NCBI RefSeq assembly: GCF_020881035.1
Contig: NZ_JAJITC010000020.1
Location: 27,041 to 91,040, forward strand
Reading direction: 5' to 3'
From: Paraburkholderia translucens
Lineage (GTDB): Bacteria; Pseudomonadota; Gammaproteobacteria; Burkholderiales; Burkholderiaceae
Length of the DNA stretch: 64,000 nucleotides
The notes under the pieces are model-generated. The model was not told the origin of the DNA. It did not search any database and saw only the letters and a program-made list of their open reading frames with translations. The translations under genes were made by a program, and so were the position numbers. Shown piece after piece: positions 8,014 through 17,151 of this stretch (the stretch's first letter is position 1; every line of letters begins with the position of its first letter).

Positions 8014-9576
8014 CTAGTTGGATGCCGCCGCGTTCGTCACCCCGACCGATGCAGGCGCAGAAGCCGAAGTCGGCGCAGTCGACGAAGCACCACCCTGATC
8101 GACCGGCGGATTCCCCATCGCCTGAAACAGCGCGGCCGTATCCGTGAGCCGCGCGCTCGTATAGCGGATCTCGTCGAGTTGCGCGTTGCGCCATTGCTGC
8201 TCGCTCGAACGCGCCGACGCGACGGGCAGTGCGCCCAGCCGATAGCGTGCCGACGTGTCCTTGAACACGCCCTGCGCCGAGCGCGCGGCAACGTTCGCGG
8301 CATCGAGCGACTGTGCGTCGTGCTCGAGCGAGGCGAGCGTATCGGCGACGTTCTGGAACGCGGCCAGCACGGTCTGTTTGTACTGCGACACGCTCGCCTC
8401 GTACGTGTGCTGCGCCGCGTGGCGCTGTGCGACGAGCGCACCGCCATGAAACAGCGGCTGCGACAGCGACGCGCCGATGCTCCAGATCGCCCCCGCACCC
8501 GACACCGCGACCGGCCAGCTAAAGCCGCCTTGCCCCATCGAGGCGGACAGCGACAGGCTCGGGAACATCTGCGCGGTCGCCGCGCCGACATCGGCCGCCG
8601 CGGCCTTCAGCGCAGCGTCGGCGGCCTCGATGTCAGGTCGCGAGCGCAGCAACTCCGACGGCACGACGACCGGCACCTGCTCCGGTACATGCAGTTGCGC
8701 AAGATTGATGTCGTCGGGCGCCGCATCGGGTGTGCGGCCGAGCAGCACCGCGAGCGCGTGCCGCGTCGTCAGCCACTGTTGCCTGAGCGCAGGCAGACTC
8801 GCCGCCACGCTCGCCGCGCTTTGCTGCGCGTTCAGCAGATCGGCATGCGAAACTGCGCCGAGCTCGAAGCGCCGCTCGGTGTCGCGCGCCTGATCGTTGG
8901 CGAGGACCACGAGGCGCTCGGTCGTCTCGATCTGCGCATGCAGCGCGGCGCTCGTGATCGTCGCGGTCACGATGTTCGCCGCAAGCGCGCGTCGTGCCGC
9001 CTCGAGCTGGTAGACCTGCACGTTCACGCGCGCGGCGAGCGCCGCGTTCGCGAGACGCGAGGCGCCGAACAGATCGAACGTGTAATGCGCCTGCAGTTGG
9101 CCGACGAACACGTTGTACAGAAACGTGTTCGGTCCGATCTCGGGAATGGCGAGCGCGCGGTTGCGGGTGGCCTGGCCGCCGGCGTCGATGATCGGCAGCA
9201 GCGAGCTGCCGATCTGCGCGCGCAATTGCTCGCGCGCGGCGGCGAGACTGCGGTCGGTCGCCTCGAGTGTCGGACTATTGCGCAGGCCTTCGTCGACGAG
9301 CGCGTTCAGCGCATCCGAACGATACAGCTTCCACCATTCGGGCACCGGCTGCGCGCCGCTCACGAACTGCTGCGTGATCCCTTGCGCGGGCACGGTTTGG
9401 GTAGGCAGCGCCTCGGCACCATAGTGCGCGGGCTGCGGCATGACGGGCGCGTCGCCGTTGGGCCCGAACGAGCAGGCGCCGAGCACACAGGTGACGCCCG
9501 CGGCAATCGTGGCACGAGCCAGCGCGTCGAAGCGTGCGCGGCGGGAGAGGGCGGAAAGGGTCATGCTCGTGCTCAT
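8014..9576 (-). CDS. RND efflux outer-membrane lipoprotein (NodT/OprM family)
   Basis: This 520-residue TolC-like channel forms the outer-membrane duct of the tripartite pump encoded just upstream. The signal peptide ends in a lipobox LGAC with the lipidated Cys at residue 35. The body shows the two tandem halves of the outer-membrane efflux family, with long helices rich in Ala, Gln and Leu (for example QLRAQIGSSLLPIIDAGGQA and SVSQYKQTVLAAFQNVADTL). The start lies only 2 bases after the permease stop, so the genes are co-transcribed and probably coupled. The C-terminus ends in an Ala/Ser-rich tail. The drug or metabolite exported cannot be told from the sequence. Confidence 0.93.
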   Translation of the reverse strand: MSTSMTLSALSRRARFDALARATIAAGVTCVLGACSFGPNGDAPVMPQPAHYGAEALPTQTVPAQGITQQFVSGAQPVPEWWKLYRSDALNALVDEGLRNSPTLEATDRSLAAAREQLRAQIGSSLLPIIDAGGQATRNRALAIPEIGPNTFLYNVFVGQLQAHYTFDLFGASRLANAALAARVNVQVYQLEAARRALAANIVTATITSAALHAQIETTERLVVLANDQARDTERRFELGAVSHADLLNAQQSAASVAASLPALRQQWLTTRHALAVLLGRTPDAAPDDINLAQLHVPEQVPVVVPSELLRSRPDIEAADAALKAAAADVGAATAQMFPSLSLSASMGQGGFSWPVAVSGAGAIWSIGASLSQPLFHGGALVAQRHAAQHTYEASVSQYKQTVLAAFQNVADTLASLEHDAQSLDAANVAARSAQGVFKDTSARYRLGALPVASARSSEQQWRNAQLDEIRYTSARLTDTAALFQAMGNPPVDQGGASSTAPTSASAPASVGVTNAAASN

Positions 9577-9578
9577 GC

Positions 9579-12500
9579 TCAGTTACCCGTGTGCGTGGCG
9601 CCGGAACCGGTCGGCGCGGGCGGCTCGCGCTCGTCGGTGCGCACGCGGAACGACGCGGCGTACAGCGCGGGCAGGTAGAACAGCGTGAGGATCGTCGCGC
9701 TCGTGATGCCGCCCATCAACGCCGTTGCCATCGGCCCGAAGAAGTTCGAGCGCAATAGCGGGATCAGCGCGAGCACGGCGGCCGCGGCGGTCAGCGTGAT
9801 CGGCCGGAACCGCCGCACGGTCGCGCCGACGATCGCATCGAAACGTTTGTGCCCCGACGCGATGTCCTGCTCGATCTGATCGACGAGAATCACCGAATTG
9901 CGCATGATGATGCCGAACATCGCGATCACGCCGAGCATCGCGACGAAGCCGAACGGCTGGCCGAACAGCAGCAAGGTGAGCACGACGCCGATCAGGCCGA
10001 GCGGCGCGGTCAGCACGACCATCAGCACGCGCGCGGAGCTTTGCAGCTGGATCATCAGCAGCGTGAGCACCGCGATTGCCATGAGCGGCAACTGCGCGAA
10101 GATCGACGTTTGACCCTTGGCGCTTTCTTCGACCGAGCCGCCGATCTCGATCCGGTAGCCGACCGGCAGCGTCGCGCGGATCGGCGCGAGCGCCCGGTCA
10201 ACCGCGTGCGTAACGTCGATGCCTTGCGCGCCGGGCATGACGTCCGACTGCACGGTGATGGTCGGCTGACGGTCGCGTTCCCAGATCACGCCGTACTCGA
10301 GGTCGTTGCGCAGAGCTCCAAGCGTGCCGAGCGGCACCGGGCCGTTCGGCGTCGGCATCGCGAGCGCGGTCAGCAGCGACGGATCGACGCGTTCCGCGCG
10401 CGGCGCGCGCAGATCCACGCTGATCAGCTTGTCGCGCTCGCGATACTGCGTGACCGTGTAGCCGGACATCGTCATCGCGAGGAAGCTGGAGATGTCTTCG
10501 GATGTCACGCCGAGCTCGCGAGCGCGTTTCTGGTCGATTTCGAAGCGTGCCGAGCGCTCGGCGGGTTCATCCCAGTCGAACTGCACGTTGCGTGTGCCGC
10601 GATCCGCGCGCATCGTCGCGGCGACGCGTTCGGCGATCGAGCGTACGGTCGCAATGTCGTCGCCACTCACGCGGAACTGCACCGGATAGCCGACCGGCGG
10701 TCCGTTCTCCAGGCGCGACAGGCGCGTGCGGATCGCCGGAAAGTTGTTGAGCAACTCCGGCTCGAGCCACTGCGCGAGCTTCTCGCGATCCTTGACCGAC
10801 TTCGCGGTGATCACGAACTGCGCGAAGTTCGGCTGCGGCAGTTGCTGGTCGAGCGGCAGATAGAAGCGCGGCGCGCCGGTGCCGACGAAGCTGACCGTGT
10901 GACCGATCTCGGGGCGGCCCTCAAGCACTTTCTCGAGGCGTTGGGCCTGGCGCAAGGTGGCGTCGAACGACGCGCCTTCGGGCAGCCGCACATCCACCAG
11001 CAATTCCGGCCGGTCCGAACTCGGGAAGAACTGCTGCGGCACCAGCGAGAATCCGGCCATCGCGAGCACGAACAGCAGCACCGTGATCGCGAGCACGACG
11101 AAGCGCCGCTCGATGCACCAGCCGATCCAGCCGCGCAGGCGCGTATAGAAGCGCGTGTCATAGATGTCGTGCTCGTGGTCGTCGGGCTCGTGCGCGTGGC
11201 GTTTGCGCTCCGGCAGCATGTGATAGCCGAGCAGCGGAATCAGCACGACGGCTGCTAGCCACGACGCGATCAGCGCGATCGCCGACACCTCGAAGATCGA
11301 GCGCGTGTACTCGCCGGTGCTCGATTTCGCGAGCGCGATCGGCAGGAAGCCCGACACGGTCACGAGCGTGCCGGTCAGCATCGGAAACGCGGTGCTCGTG
11401 TACGCGAAGGCCGCGGCGCGCGCGCGATTCCAGCCTTGTTCGAGCTTCACCGACATCATTTCGACCGCGATGATCGCATCGTCGACGAGCAGCCCGAGCG
11501 CGAGCACGAGGGTGCCGAGCGATACCTTGTGCAATCCGATATCGAACACGTACATGCACAGCGCGGTGACCGCGAGCACCACCGGAATCGAGATCGCGAC
11601 GACCATACCCGTGCGCACGCCCAACGACACGAGACTCACGATCAGCACGATCGCAACGGCTTCGGCGACGGCTTCGAGGAAGTCGTTGACCGAGCGCGCG
11701 ACCGCGTGCGGCATGCTCGATACTTCGACGAGATTCAGACCGACAGGCAGTGCGGCGCGCAGTTGCGTCATCTGCTGATCGAGCGCGCGGCCAAGACGGA
11801 TCACGTCGCCGCCCGGCTGCATCGTCACGCCGATGCCGAGCACGGGCTTCCCGCCGAAGCGCATCTGCGTGACGAGCGGCTCGTCGTAGCCGCGCCTGAT
11901 CGTGGCGATGTCGCCGAGACGGAACGTGCGGTTGTTGATGCGGATCAGCATGTCGGCGAGCGCGTTGACATCGTTGAACTGTCCGCTCGGACGCACGAAC
12001 ACGCGGTCGTCCGTGGTGGTCAGCGTACCCGCGGGCGCGATCGCGTTCTGCGCGTTGATCGCCTGGCCGAGCTGCTGCGGCGAGATGCCGAGGCGCGTCA
12101 ACTGCGTGTTCGCGATCTCGATGTAGATGCGCTGATCGGGGTCACCGAAATAATCGACCTTGCCGACGCCCGGCACGCGCAGCAGCACCGTGCGCAACTG
12201 GTCCGCGTAGTCGTGCAGTTGCGCGGCGGAAAAACCGTCGCCTTCGAGCGTGTAGATGTTCGTATAGACATCGCCGAACTCGTCGTTGAAGAACGGGCCC
12301 TGGATGCCCGGTGGCAAGGTCGCCGCGATATCGCCGACTTTCTTGCGCACCTGGTACCACGTCTGCGGCACCTGGCTTACTGGCGCCGAGTCCTTCATCG
12401 TAAAGAAGATCAGCGATTCGCCGGGGCGCGAGTAGCTGCGCACGAAATCGATGTACGGCGTTTCCTGCAGCTTGCGGCCAATGCGGTCGGTCAGTAGATC

Positions 12501-12707
12501 CTGTACCTGGCGCGCGGTGGCGCCCGGCCAGTACGTACGGATCACCATCACACGGAACGTGAAGGGCGGGTCTTCGGACTGCGCGAGCCGCGTGTACGCG
12601 AGGATGCCGAACGCGGTGGCCAGCGCGATCAGGAAGACCACCAGCGCCTGATGACGCAGCGCCCACGCGGACAGGTTGAAGCGTCCCTCGTCGTGCGGCG
12701 TGCTCAT
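9579..12707 (-). CDS. RND efflux permease (AcrB-like)
   Basis: This 1042-residue inner-membrane proton-driven exporter belongs to the hydrophobic/amphiphilic RND family. The N-terminal helix (LVVFLIALATAFGILAYTRL) is followed by a large periplasmic domain. TM4 carries the Asp-Asp pair needed for proton relay (GLLVDDAIIAVEMM), and the second half repeats the layout. I chose the ATG at 12707, which overlaps the stop of the adaptor gene by four bases (ATGA). A longer frame upstream would read through the adaptor gene and lacks family character. The sequence RLAQSEDPPFTFRVMVIRTYWPG is typical of the subgroup used with NodT lipoproteins. It is regulated most likely by the divergent TetR protein. 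Confidence 0.94.
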   Translation of the reverse strand: MSTPHDEGRFNLSAWALRHQALVVFLIALATAFGILAYTRLAQSEDPPFTFRVMVIRTYWPGATARQVQDLLTDRIGRKLQETPYIDFVRSYSRPGESLIFFTMKDSAPVSQVPQTWYQVRKKVGDIAATLPPGIQGPFFNDEFGDVYTNIYTLEGDGFSAAQLHDYADQLRTVLLRVPGVGKVDYFGDPDQRIYIEIANTQLTRLGISPQQLGQAINAQNAIAPAGTLTTTDDRVFVRPSGQFNDVNALADMLIRINNRTFRLGDIATIRRGYDEPLVTQMRFGGKPVLGIGVTMQPGGDVIRLGRALDQQMTQLRAALPVGLNLVEVSSMPHAVARSVNDFLEAVAEAVAIVLIVSLVSLGVRTGMVVAISIPVVLAVTALCMYVFDIGLHKVSLGTLVLALGLLVDDAIIAVEMMSVKLEQGWNRARAAAFAYTSTAFPMLTGTLVTVSGFLPIALAKSSTGEYTRSIFEVSAIALIASWLAAVVLIPLLGYHMLPERKRHAHEPDDHEHDIYDTRFYTRLRGWIGWCIERRFVVLAITVLLFVLAMAGFSLVPQQFFPSSDRPELLVDVRLPEGASFDATLRQAQRLEKVLEGRPEIGHTVSFVGTGAPRFYLPLDQQLPQPNFAQFVITAKSVKDREKLAQWLEPELLNNFPAIRTRLSRLENGPPVGYPVQFRVSGDDIATVRSIAERVAATMRADRGTRNVQFDWDEPAERSARFEIDQKRARELGVTSEDISSFLAMTMSGYTVTQYRERDKLISVDLRAPRAERVDPSLLTALAMPTPNGPVPLGTLGALRNDLEYGVIWERDRQPTITVQSDVMPGAQGIDVTHAVDRALAPIRATLPVGYRIEIGGSVEESAKGQTSIFAQLPLMAIAVLTLLMIQLQSSARVLMVVLTAPLGLIGVVLTLLLFGQPFGFVAMLGVIAMFGIIMRNSVILVDQIEQDIASGHKRFDAIVGATVRRFRPITLTAAAAVLALIPLLRSNFFGPMATALMGGITSATILTLFYLPALYAASFRVRTDEREPPAPTGSGATHTGN

Positions 12708-13885
12708 GAAGCGAAATCCTCGGGATGCAGCGGCGCGATCACGCGGACTTTCTGGCCGGCGCTCACCGTGTGCACGCCTTGCAGCACGACGCTGTCGCCA
12801 TCTTTCAGGCCCTCGCTCACGATGAACGTGCGTTCGTAGTAGCGAGTGACCGTCACGCGACGCAGTTCGAGCGTATTGTCCGCGGCTCGCACGACCCAAA
12901 CGGCCGGCTCGCGCCCCTCATGGAACAGCGCCGTGACCGGCAGCGTAAACATGCCGCGCTGCGCGGCCGCCTGAGCGAGCGGCACGTCCGGCGTGACGTC
13001 GGCGGTCATGCCGAGACGCACGTCGGCGCCGGCATCGATCAGCGTCAGACGCGCGCGCCACGTGCGGCTTTGCGGATCGGCGGCCGGCGACAGCTCCCGC
13101 ACGCGCGCGCTGAACCTGCGACCCGGCAACGCCGCGAGCGTGACGCTCGCGTTCTGGCCAACCGCGAACGCCGCGAGCGCGCTTTCGGGCACGTCGCACA
13201 GCACGTCGACGTCGCCGCTCCACGCGAGGTTGTAGACGGCCTGGCCCGCCGACACGTTCTGGCCCGTGTCCGCCTGTTCGGCCGTGATGACGCCCGCATG
13301 ACCGGCCACGAGCGTCGTGTACTGCAACTGGTTGTTCGCGAGCGCCGCCTGCTGTTGCGCCTGATCGCGCTGTGCGAGCGCGGACGCGTACGCGTTGGTG
13401 GTCTGCTCGAGCTGCGCCGGCGCGATGAGATTCTCTTTGGCCTGCGCCTTGTCGCGGTCGAGCTGCTGTTGCGCATAGACGAGCGTGTGCTGGGCGGCGT
13501 CGAGCTGCGCCTGCGTGGCGGCGGCGTTTTTCTGTGCATCGGCCGGGTCGAGCAGCGCGACGACTTCGCCGCTCTTCACGGTGTCGCCGAGCCGCACCCG
13601 CCGCTCGATGATCTTGCCCGCAATGCGGAACGACAGCGGCGTGGAGTAGCGCGCCTGCACTTCGCCGGGCAGCGACGCTGCCTGCAGCGCATGGCCGTCC
13701 GCGTGCACGGCGAGCGCGACCACCGGGCGCGGCGCGGGCGCGGCGGCTTCCTTCCTGGAGCAGGCCGCGAGCGCGAGCGCGCCTGCCAGCGCGAGCGCGC
13801 ACGTTTGCCTGGAGAAACCGTGGTGAGAGGATGGAGGAAACTGCTGGCGCATCGCTGACGATGCGGTCGAACCGGGACGCTTCAC
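12704..13885 (-). CDS. RND efflux periplasmic adaptor (membrane fusion lipoprotein)
   Basis: This 393-residue adaptor links the RND permease to the outer-membrane channel. It has a long N-terminus with a signal sequence and lipobox LAAC (Cys42). The order of domains is family-typical: a lipoyl half (IAGKIIERRVRLGDTVKSGE), an alpha-hairpin of about 75 residues rich in Gln and Ala, the second lipoyl half (LVAGHAGVITAEQADTGQNV), then beta-barrel and membrane-proximal domains. The frame opens at a GTG (13885) with GGGG five bases before it; an ATG at 13852 is an alternative that would also keep the signal peptide. It is the first gene of the pump operon. Confidence 0.92.
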   Translation of the reverse strand: MKRPGSTASSAMRQQFPPSSHHGFSRQTCALALAGALALAACSRKEAAAPAPRPVVALAVHADGHALQAASLPGEVQARYSTPLSFRIAGKIIERRVRLGDTVKSGEVVALLDPADAQKNAAATQAQLDAAQHTLVYAQQQLDRDKAQAKENLIAPAQLEQTTNAYASALAQRDQAQQQAALANNQLQYTTLVAGHAGVITAEQADTGQNVSAGQAVYNLAWSGDVDVLCDVPESALAAFAVGQNASVTLAALPGRRFSARVRELSPAADPQSRTWRARLTLIDAGADVRLGMTADVTPDVPLAQAAAQRGMFTLPVTALFHEGREPAVWVVRAADNTLELRRVTVTRYYERTFIVSEGLKDGDSVVLQGVHTVSAGQKVRVIAPLHPEDFAS

Positions 13886-13971
13886 AATTACCCCAACTGG
13901 AGACAGCGAACGAACACGGCAAGCCGCACGGCCCGCCAGCGAAGACCTGCATGCCGTATCATGCTATTTGC

Positions 13972-14021
13972 ATACAGGTGTGGCTTTGAATGATGAAGCG
14001 CATTCTAATACACTCCTGTAT
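13972..14021. promoter_or_regulatory. Candidate TetR operator between efflux operon and its regulator
   Basis: The 184-base divergent region holds an imperfect inverted repeat, ATACAGGTGT (13972-13981) and ACACTCCTGTAT (14010-14021). TTTGAATG appears twice (starting at 13985 and 14021), with related CATTCTAA and TTAGAATTC segments. The AT-rich, repeat-dense character is what a shared operator for a divergent TetR regulator would look like; the exact bound site is not determined. Confidence 0.5.
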
Positions 14022-14069
14022 TTGAATGGATAGGTGAATTAGAATTCTTTTCGAGCTAGACTGGCGGCC

Positions 14070-14687
14070 ATGAAACGGCAAAGACTAACGAGAGAGCAGA
14101 GCAAGGACCAGACGCGAGAGCGCCTGCTCGACGCCGCGCAGGCGACCTTCATGAAGAAAGGCTTCGTCGCGACGAGCGTCGAGGACATCGCGGCGGCCGC
14201 CGGCTATACGCGCGGTGCGTTCTATTCGAACTTCCGCAGCAAGACCGAGCTGTTTCTCGAGTTGCTGGGACGCGATCACGAAGCGATGCAGGCGGGCCTG
14301 CACGCAATCTTTGAAAATGCGGCGTCGCGCGAAGAGATGGAGGCGCGTGTGCTGCGTTACTACAGCTCACTGCATCGCGAGAACAAGTGTTTTCTGCTGT
14401 GGGCCGAGGCGAAGCTGCTGGCGGTGCGTGACGGGCGCTTCCGGTCGCGCTTTAACGCCTTCATGCACGAGAAGATCGAGCAATTGAGCGCTTATGTGCG
14501 CGAGTTCTCGGAGCGCGTGGGCACACCGATTTCGATGCCGCCCGAGCAGTTCGCAATCGGTCTGATAGGCCTGTGCGACGGCGTGCAGTTCTTCTACGCG
14601 GTCGATCCGCAGAACGTGCCCTCGGAGATGGCCGAAAAGGTGCTGGCGGGATTTTTCTCGCGCGTGGTGTTCGGGCGCGATGCGTGA
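14070..14687 (+). CDS. TetR-family regulator of the RND pump
   Basis: This 205-residue transcription factor has a classic TetR helix-turn-helix at about residues 15-60 (TRERLLDAAQATFMKKGFVA, then VEDIAAAAGYTRGAFYSNF). The ligand-binding C-terminus is helical and resembles AcrR-type regulators. It is divergently transcribed from the adaptor-permease-channel operon, across a short region with inverted repeats. The usual arrangement is that such a protein represses the pump until a ligand binds, which is an inference from position. Confidence 0.92.
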   Translation: MKRQRLTREQSKDQTRERLLDAAQATFMKKGFVATSVEDIAAAAGYTRGAFYSNFRSKTELFLELLGRDHEAMQAGLHAIFENAASREEMEARVLRYYSSLHRENKCFLLWAEAKLLAVRDGRFRSRFNAFMHEKIEQLSAYVREFSERVGTPISMPPEQFAIGLIGLCDGVQFFYAVDPQNVPSEMAEKVLAGFFSRVVFGRDA

Positions 14688-14765
14688 GAACCGGCGTTGA
14701 GCCTGGATGCGCGAACGCGCGACCCTTGCGGATCGCGCGTCAGATACGGCAAAAAAACCAGAAAA

Positions 14766-14978
14766 TCAGTCGATCGGCAGTGGCGCGCAGGTATCGACAG
14801 CGGGCGCCGCACAGGCGAACGCATAGCGGCTGCTGGAGCTGAGAATTTTCTCCCCGGCGTGCAGCGCGGCCTTCATATCCGGGCTGCGCTCGTAACCGAT
14901 ATACGCTGAACTCGCGGCAGCTGACCAGCAAACCAGCGAGAACGCGATTTTTTCCAGCAGTTGAAAACGATGTGGCAT
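14766..14978 (-). CDS. Possible small exported or membrane protein
   Basis: A 70-residue frame begins MPHRFQLLEKIAFSLVCWSA and has a hydrophobic N-terminal stretch resembling a signal or anchor. It then has a polar body with three further cysteines (YAFACAAPAVDTCAPLPID at the end). No Shine-Dalgarno sequence is visible before the ATG, which lowers confidence. Its composition is more natural than that of the overlapping frames. Function unknown. Confidence 0.4.
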   Translation of the reverse strand: MPHRFQLLEKIAFSLVCWSAAASSAYIGYERSPDMKAALHAGEKILSSSSRYAFACAAPAVDTCAPLPID

Positions 14979-15247
14979 GGCGGTGGAGCGGTCGTTTCTT
15001 TGGCCTGTATGGTACCAGCATATTAGGGTTTATCCCTAGTCGGATTCCACGATGTACTCCGCGATAGCGGCAGGGCGGACACGCCGCGTCGAACGTGACC
15101 GGAATGTCATTTCCGGGTCAGTGTTGGGACATGTCTGATCGATAGAATCGGATGCATAGGGCAAACCCGCAGGCGCCCATGCCGCGCGGGGCAATACTGG
15201 CGCCAACAGTTGCGCCGGCCCGGCTCGATCGAGGCAGGAGTCGTCCC

Positions 15248-16312
15248 ATGAATCAACTGCAGTCGATGCGCGTGTTCGTCAAAGTGGCGGACCTCGGTAG
15301 TTTCGTCGGCGCGGCGGGCGCGCTGGATCTGTCCACCGCGGTCGTCACACGGCACGTCGCGGATCTCGAAGCGCGGCTCGGCACGCGACTGCTGAACCGC
15401 ACGACACGGCGTCTGTCGCTCACCGAATCCGGCGCGACCTACCTGGAGCGTGTCCGCCACATCCTCGCCGATCTAGAAGGCGTCGAGCAGATGGTGGTGG
15501 CGCGCAATCACGAGCCGGTCGGCACCCTGCGCATCGTCGCGCCGGTCGTGTTCGGACTGCATAGTCTGGCGCCGGTCGTGCAGTCGTACGCGGCGCGCTA
15601 TCCGGAAGTCGTGCCCGATGTCACGCTCGCCGACCGCCACGTCGATCTCGTCGAAGAAGGGTTCGACGTCGGCATCGTGGTTGCGCGGCATATGCGCAGC
15701 GCGAGCATCGTCACGCGGCGGCTGACGACCGGCTATATGACGGTGTGCGCGACGCCCGGCTATCTGGCGCAGCACGGCACGCCGAGGCGCCCCGAAGATC
15801 TGCTGCGGCATTCGTGCCTGAGCCGGCCGGCAGAACAGGGCGGCGGCGAGGAACGCGTGTTCATGGGTCCGGATGGCGAGGTGCGGGTGCGGCCGACCAA
15901 CGCGATCGCGGCCAACAACGCCGAGATGCTGCGGCAATTCGCGCTGTTGGGCATGGGCGTGGCGATCCTGCCGAGCTACCTGATCGGCCGGGATCTGAAG
16001 GCGGGGCGGTTGGTACGCCTGCTCGACGAGTACAGTCTGCCGCCTATCGAAATCACGATTGCGTATCCGAGCCGGCTGCATCTGCCGGCGAAGGTGCGCA
16101 CGTTCATCGACCATGTGGTCGAGCATTTCCAGCCGGACAGCAGGCTGTCGAAGGGGTCTCACGGCGTGGCGCAGGTGCGGCGGCTGGCGGAGGTGGCCGG
16201 GTCCGATGACGTGACCGCGCGAGAGGTGGCCGGCGACGCGCTCGAAAACCGCGGCACGACGCGCCGTCTGACGCGTGTGCCGCGCACGCGGATCGCGGCG
16301 TCGCAGTTCTAA
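15248..16312 (+). CDS. LysR-family transcriptional regulator
   Basis: This 354-residue regulator has the N-terminal LysR helix-turn-helix (MRVFVKVADLGSFVGAAGAL, then VVTRHVADLEARLGTRLLNR) and a periplasmic-binding-like effector domain to about residue 300. The ATG at 15248 follows GGAG by 7 bases and gives the standard N-terminus; the longer frame does not. The protein has about 50 extra residues after the usual end, rich in Arg and Val and of unknown role. It is most like the regulators of the CrgA/DhcR branch. No obvious target operon is adjacent; the flanking genes are convergent or far upstream. Confidence 0.9.
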   Translation: MNQLQSMRVFVKVADLGSFVGAAGALDLSTAVVTRHVADLEARLGTRLLNRTTRRLSLTESGATYLERVRHILADLEGVEQMVVARNHEPVGTLRIVAPVVFGLHSLAPVVQSYAARYPEVVPDVTLADRHVDLVEEGFDVGIVVARHMRSASIVTRRLTTGYMTVCATPGYLAQHGTPRRPEDLLRHSCLSRPAEQGGGEERVFMGPDGEVRVRPTNAIAANNAEMLRQFALLGMGVAILPSYLIGRDLKAGRLVRLLDEYSLPPIEITIAYPSRLHLPAKVRTFIDHVVEHFQPDSRLSKGSHGVAQVRRLAEVAGSDDVTAREVAGDALENRGTTRRLTRVPRTRIAASQF

Positions 16313-16336
16313 CGTGTGAGGTGGCGCGCGGCGCGT

Positions 16337-16567
16337 CTAGATTCCCAAGCCGGGACCGTAATTGCCGCTGATCAAGCGCGTGACCGACTCAATGTCGACA
16401 TAGTCCTGCTCAGGCATGCCATCGAGCATCGCCAGCACCTCGTTGCTCGCGCCCGCTTCGCGCGCCGCGGCGACGAGCGCATCCTTGTTGGTCGGGAATT
16501 CGACTTCGCCAAGAAGATCGGCGATCTGCAGATCGATCGATTCGCCGGGAATGTCCGAGGCTGTCAT
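16337..16567 (-). CDS. DUF2795 family protein
   Basis: This 76-residue cytoplasmic protein matches the DUF2795 pattern: a small helical domain with the core NKDALVAAAREAGASNEVL followed by LDGMPEQDYVDIESV. Function is unknown; the family is common in Burkholderia and actinobacteria. The ATG at 16567 has AGGAG 6 bases upstream. It converges with the LysR gene, with only 24 bases between their stops. Confidence 0.85.
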   Translation of the reverse strand: MTASDIPGESIDLQIADLLGEVEFPTNKDALVAAAREAGASNEVLAMLDGMPEQDYVDIESVTRLISGNYGPGLGI

Positions 16568-16677
16568 GCGTGCTCCTGTCGTGCTCAAGTTAGTCGAATC
16601 TTTATTATCGCCGCGAAGAGCCACAGTCTGGCCGCGGTGAGCCTCTCGCAGTCCCGCGCATTGTGCAGCGCTCGTCC

Positions 16678-16932
16678 TCAGGTGGTCAGATGCTCGTTCT
16701 GCCCGGTCAGGCTGCGCTCCAGATGCCGGGACTTCGGCAGCGCAATATGGTCCCATTGCTGCGGATGGTTCTCGTCGATGCTCGAAACGTCCGGCGCCGG
16801 CGGCGCGACCGGCGCGGCGTTCGCCCGTTGCGCGAACCTGGGGGAATCCGCGCTGTCCGGCGCGGTATGGACCGGCGCGGCAAAGCACGAGGCCGACAGC
16901 GTCACCATGGTCAACAGTGTCGAGGTTCTCAT
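16678..16932 (-). CDS. Small secreted hypothetical protein
   Basis: An 84-residue frame with a strong AGGAGG six to nine bases before its ATG. Residues 1-18 (MRTSTLLTMVTLSASCFA) form a signal peptide, with a likely cut after CFA. The mature part is short, Pro- and Ala-rich and then polar (DENHPQQWDHIALPK), with no known domain. It lies 110 bases upstream of the DUF2795 gene on the same strand, so the two may share a transcript. Confidence 0.7.
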   Translation of the reverse strand: MRTSTLLTMVTLSASCFAAPVHTAPDSADSPRFAQRANAAPVAPPAPDVSSIDENHPQQWDHIALPKSRHLERSLTGQNEHLTT

Positions 16933-17151
16933 CGCCCGACCTCCTAAAGCTCACGCGGCGCTGACAATGGAGCAAACCCTGTGCCGTCCCGCGTCGAAAG
17001 GACGGAGCAAGCTACCGGCCGCGTGGCGCTGCGCGGCCCATGCTCTTTACCATCTTAGATGGCAAATTCTGCAACGCGCGCCCATTTGCCACAAAACCAT
17101 ATTGCATAGATTCCATGATGGCACGAACGGCACTCATGCGTCGGCCAGGCG

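Noticed and set aside
9849..12497. Long plus-strand frames opposite the RND permease
   Set aside because: They are shadows; their products are Arg/His/Asp-rich and show no family motifs, and the permease on the other strand is unambiguous.
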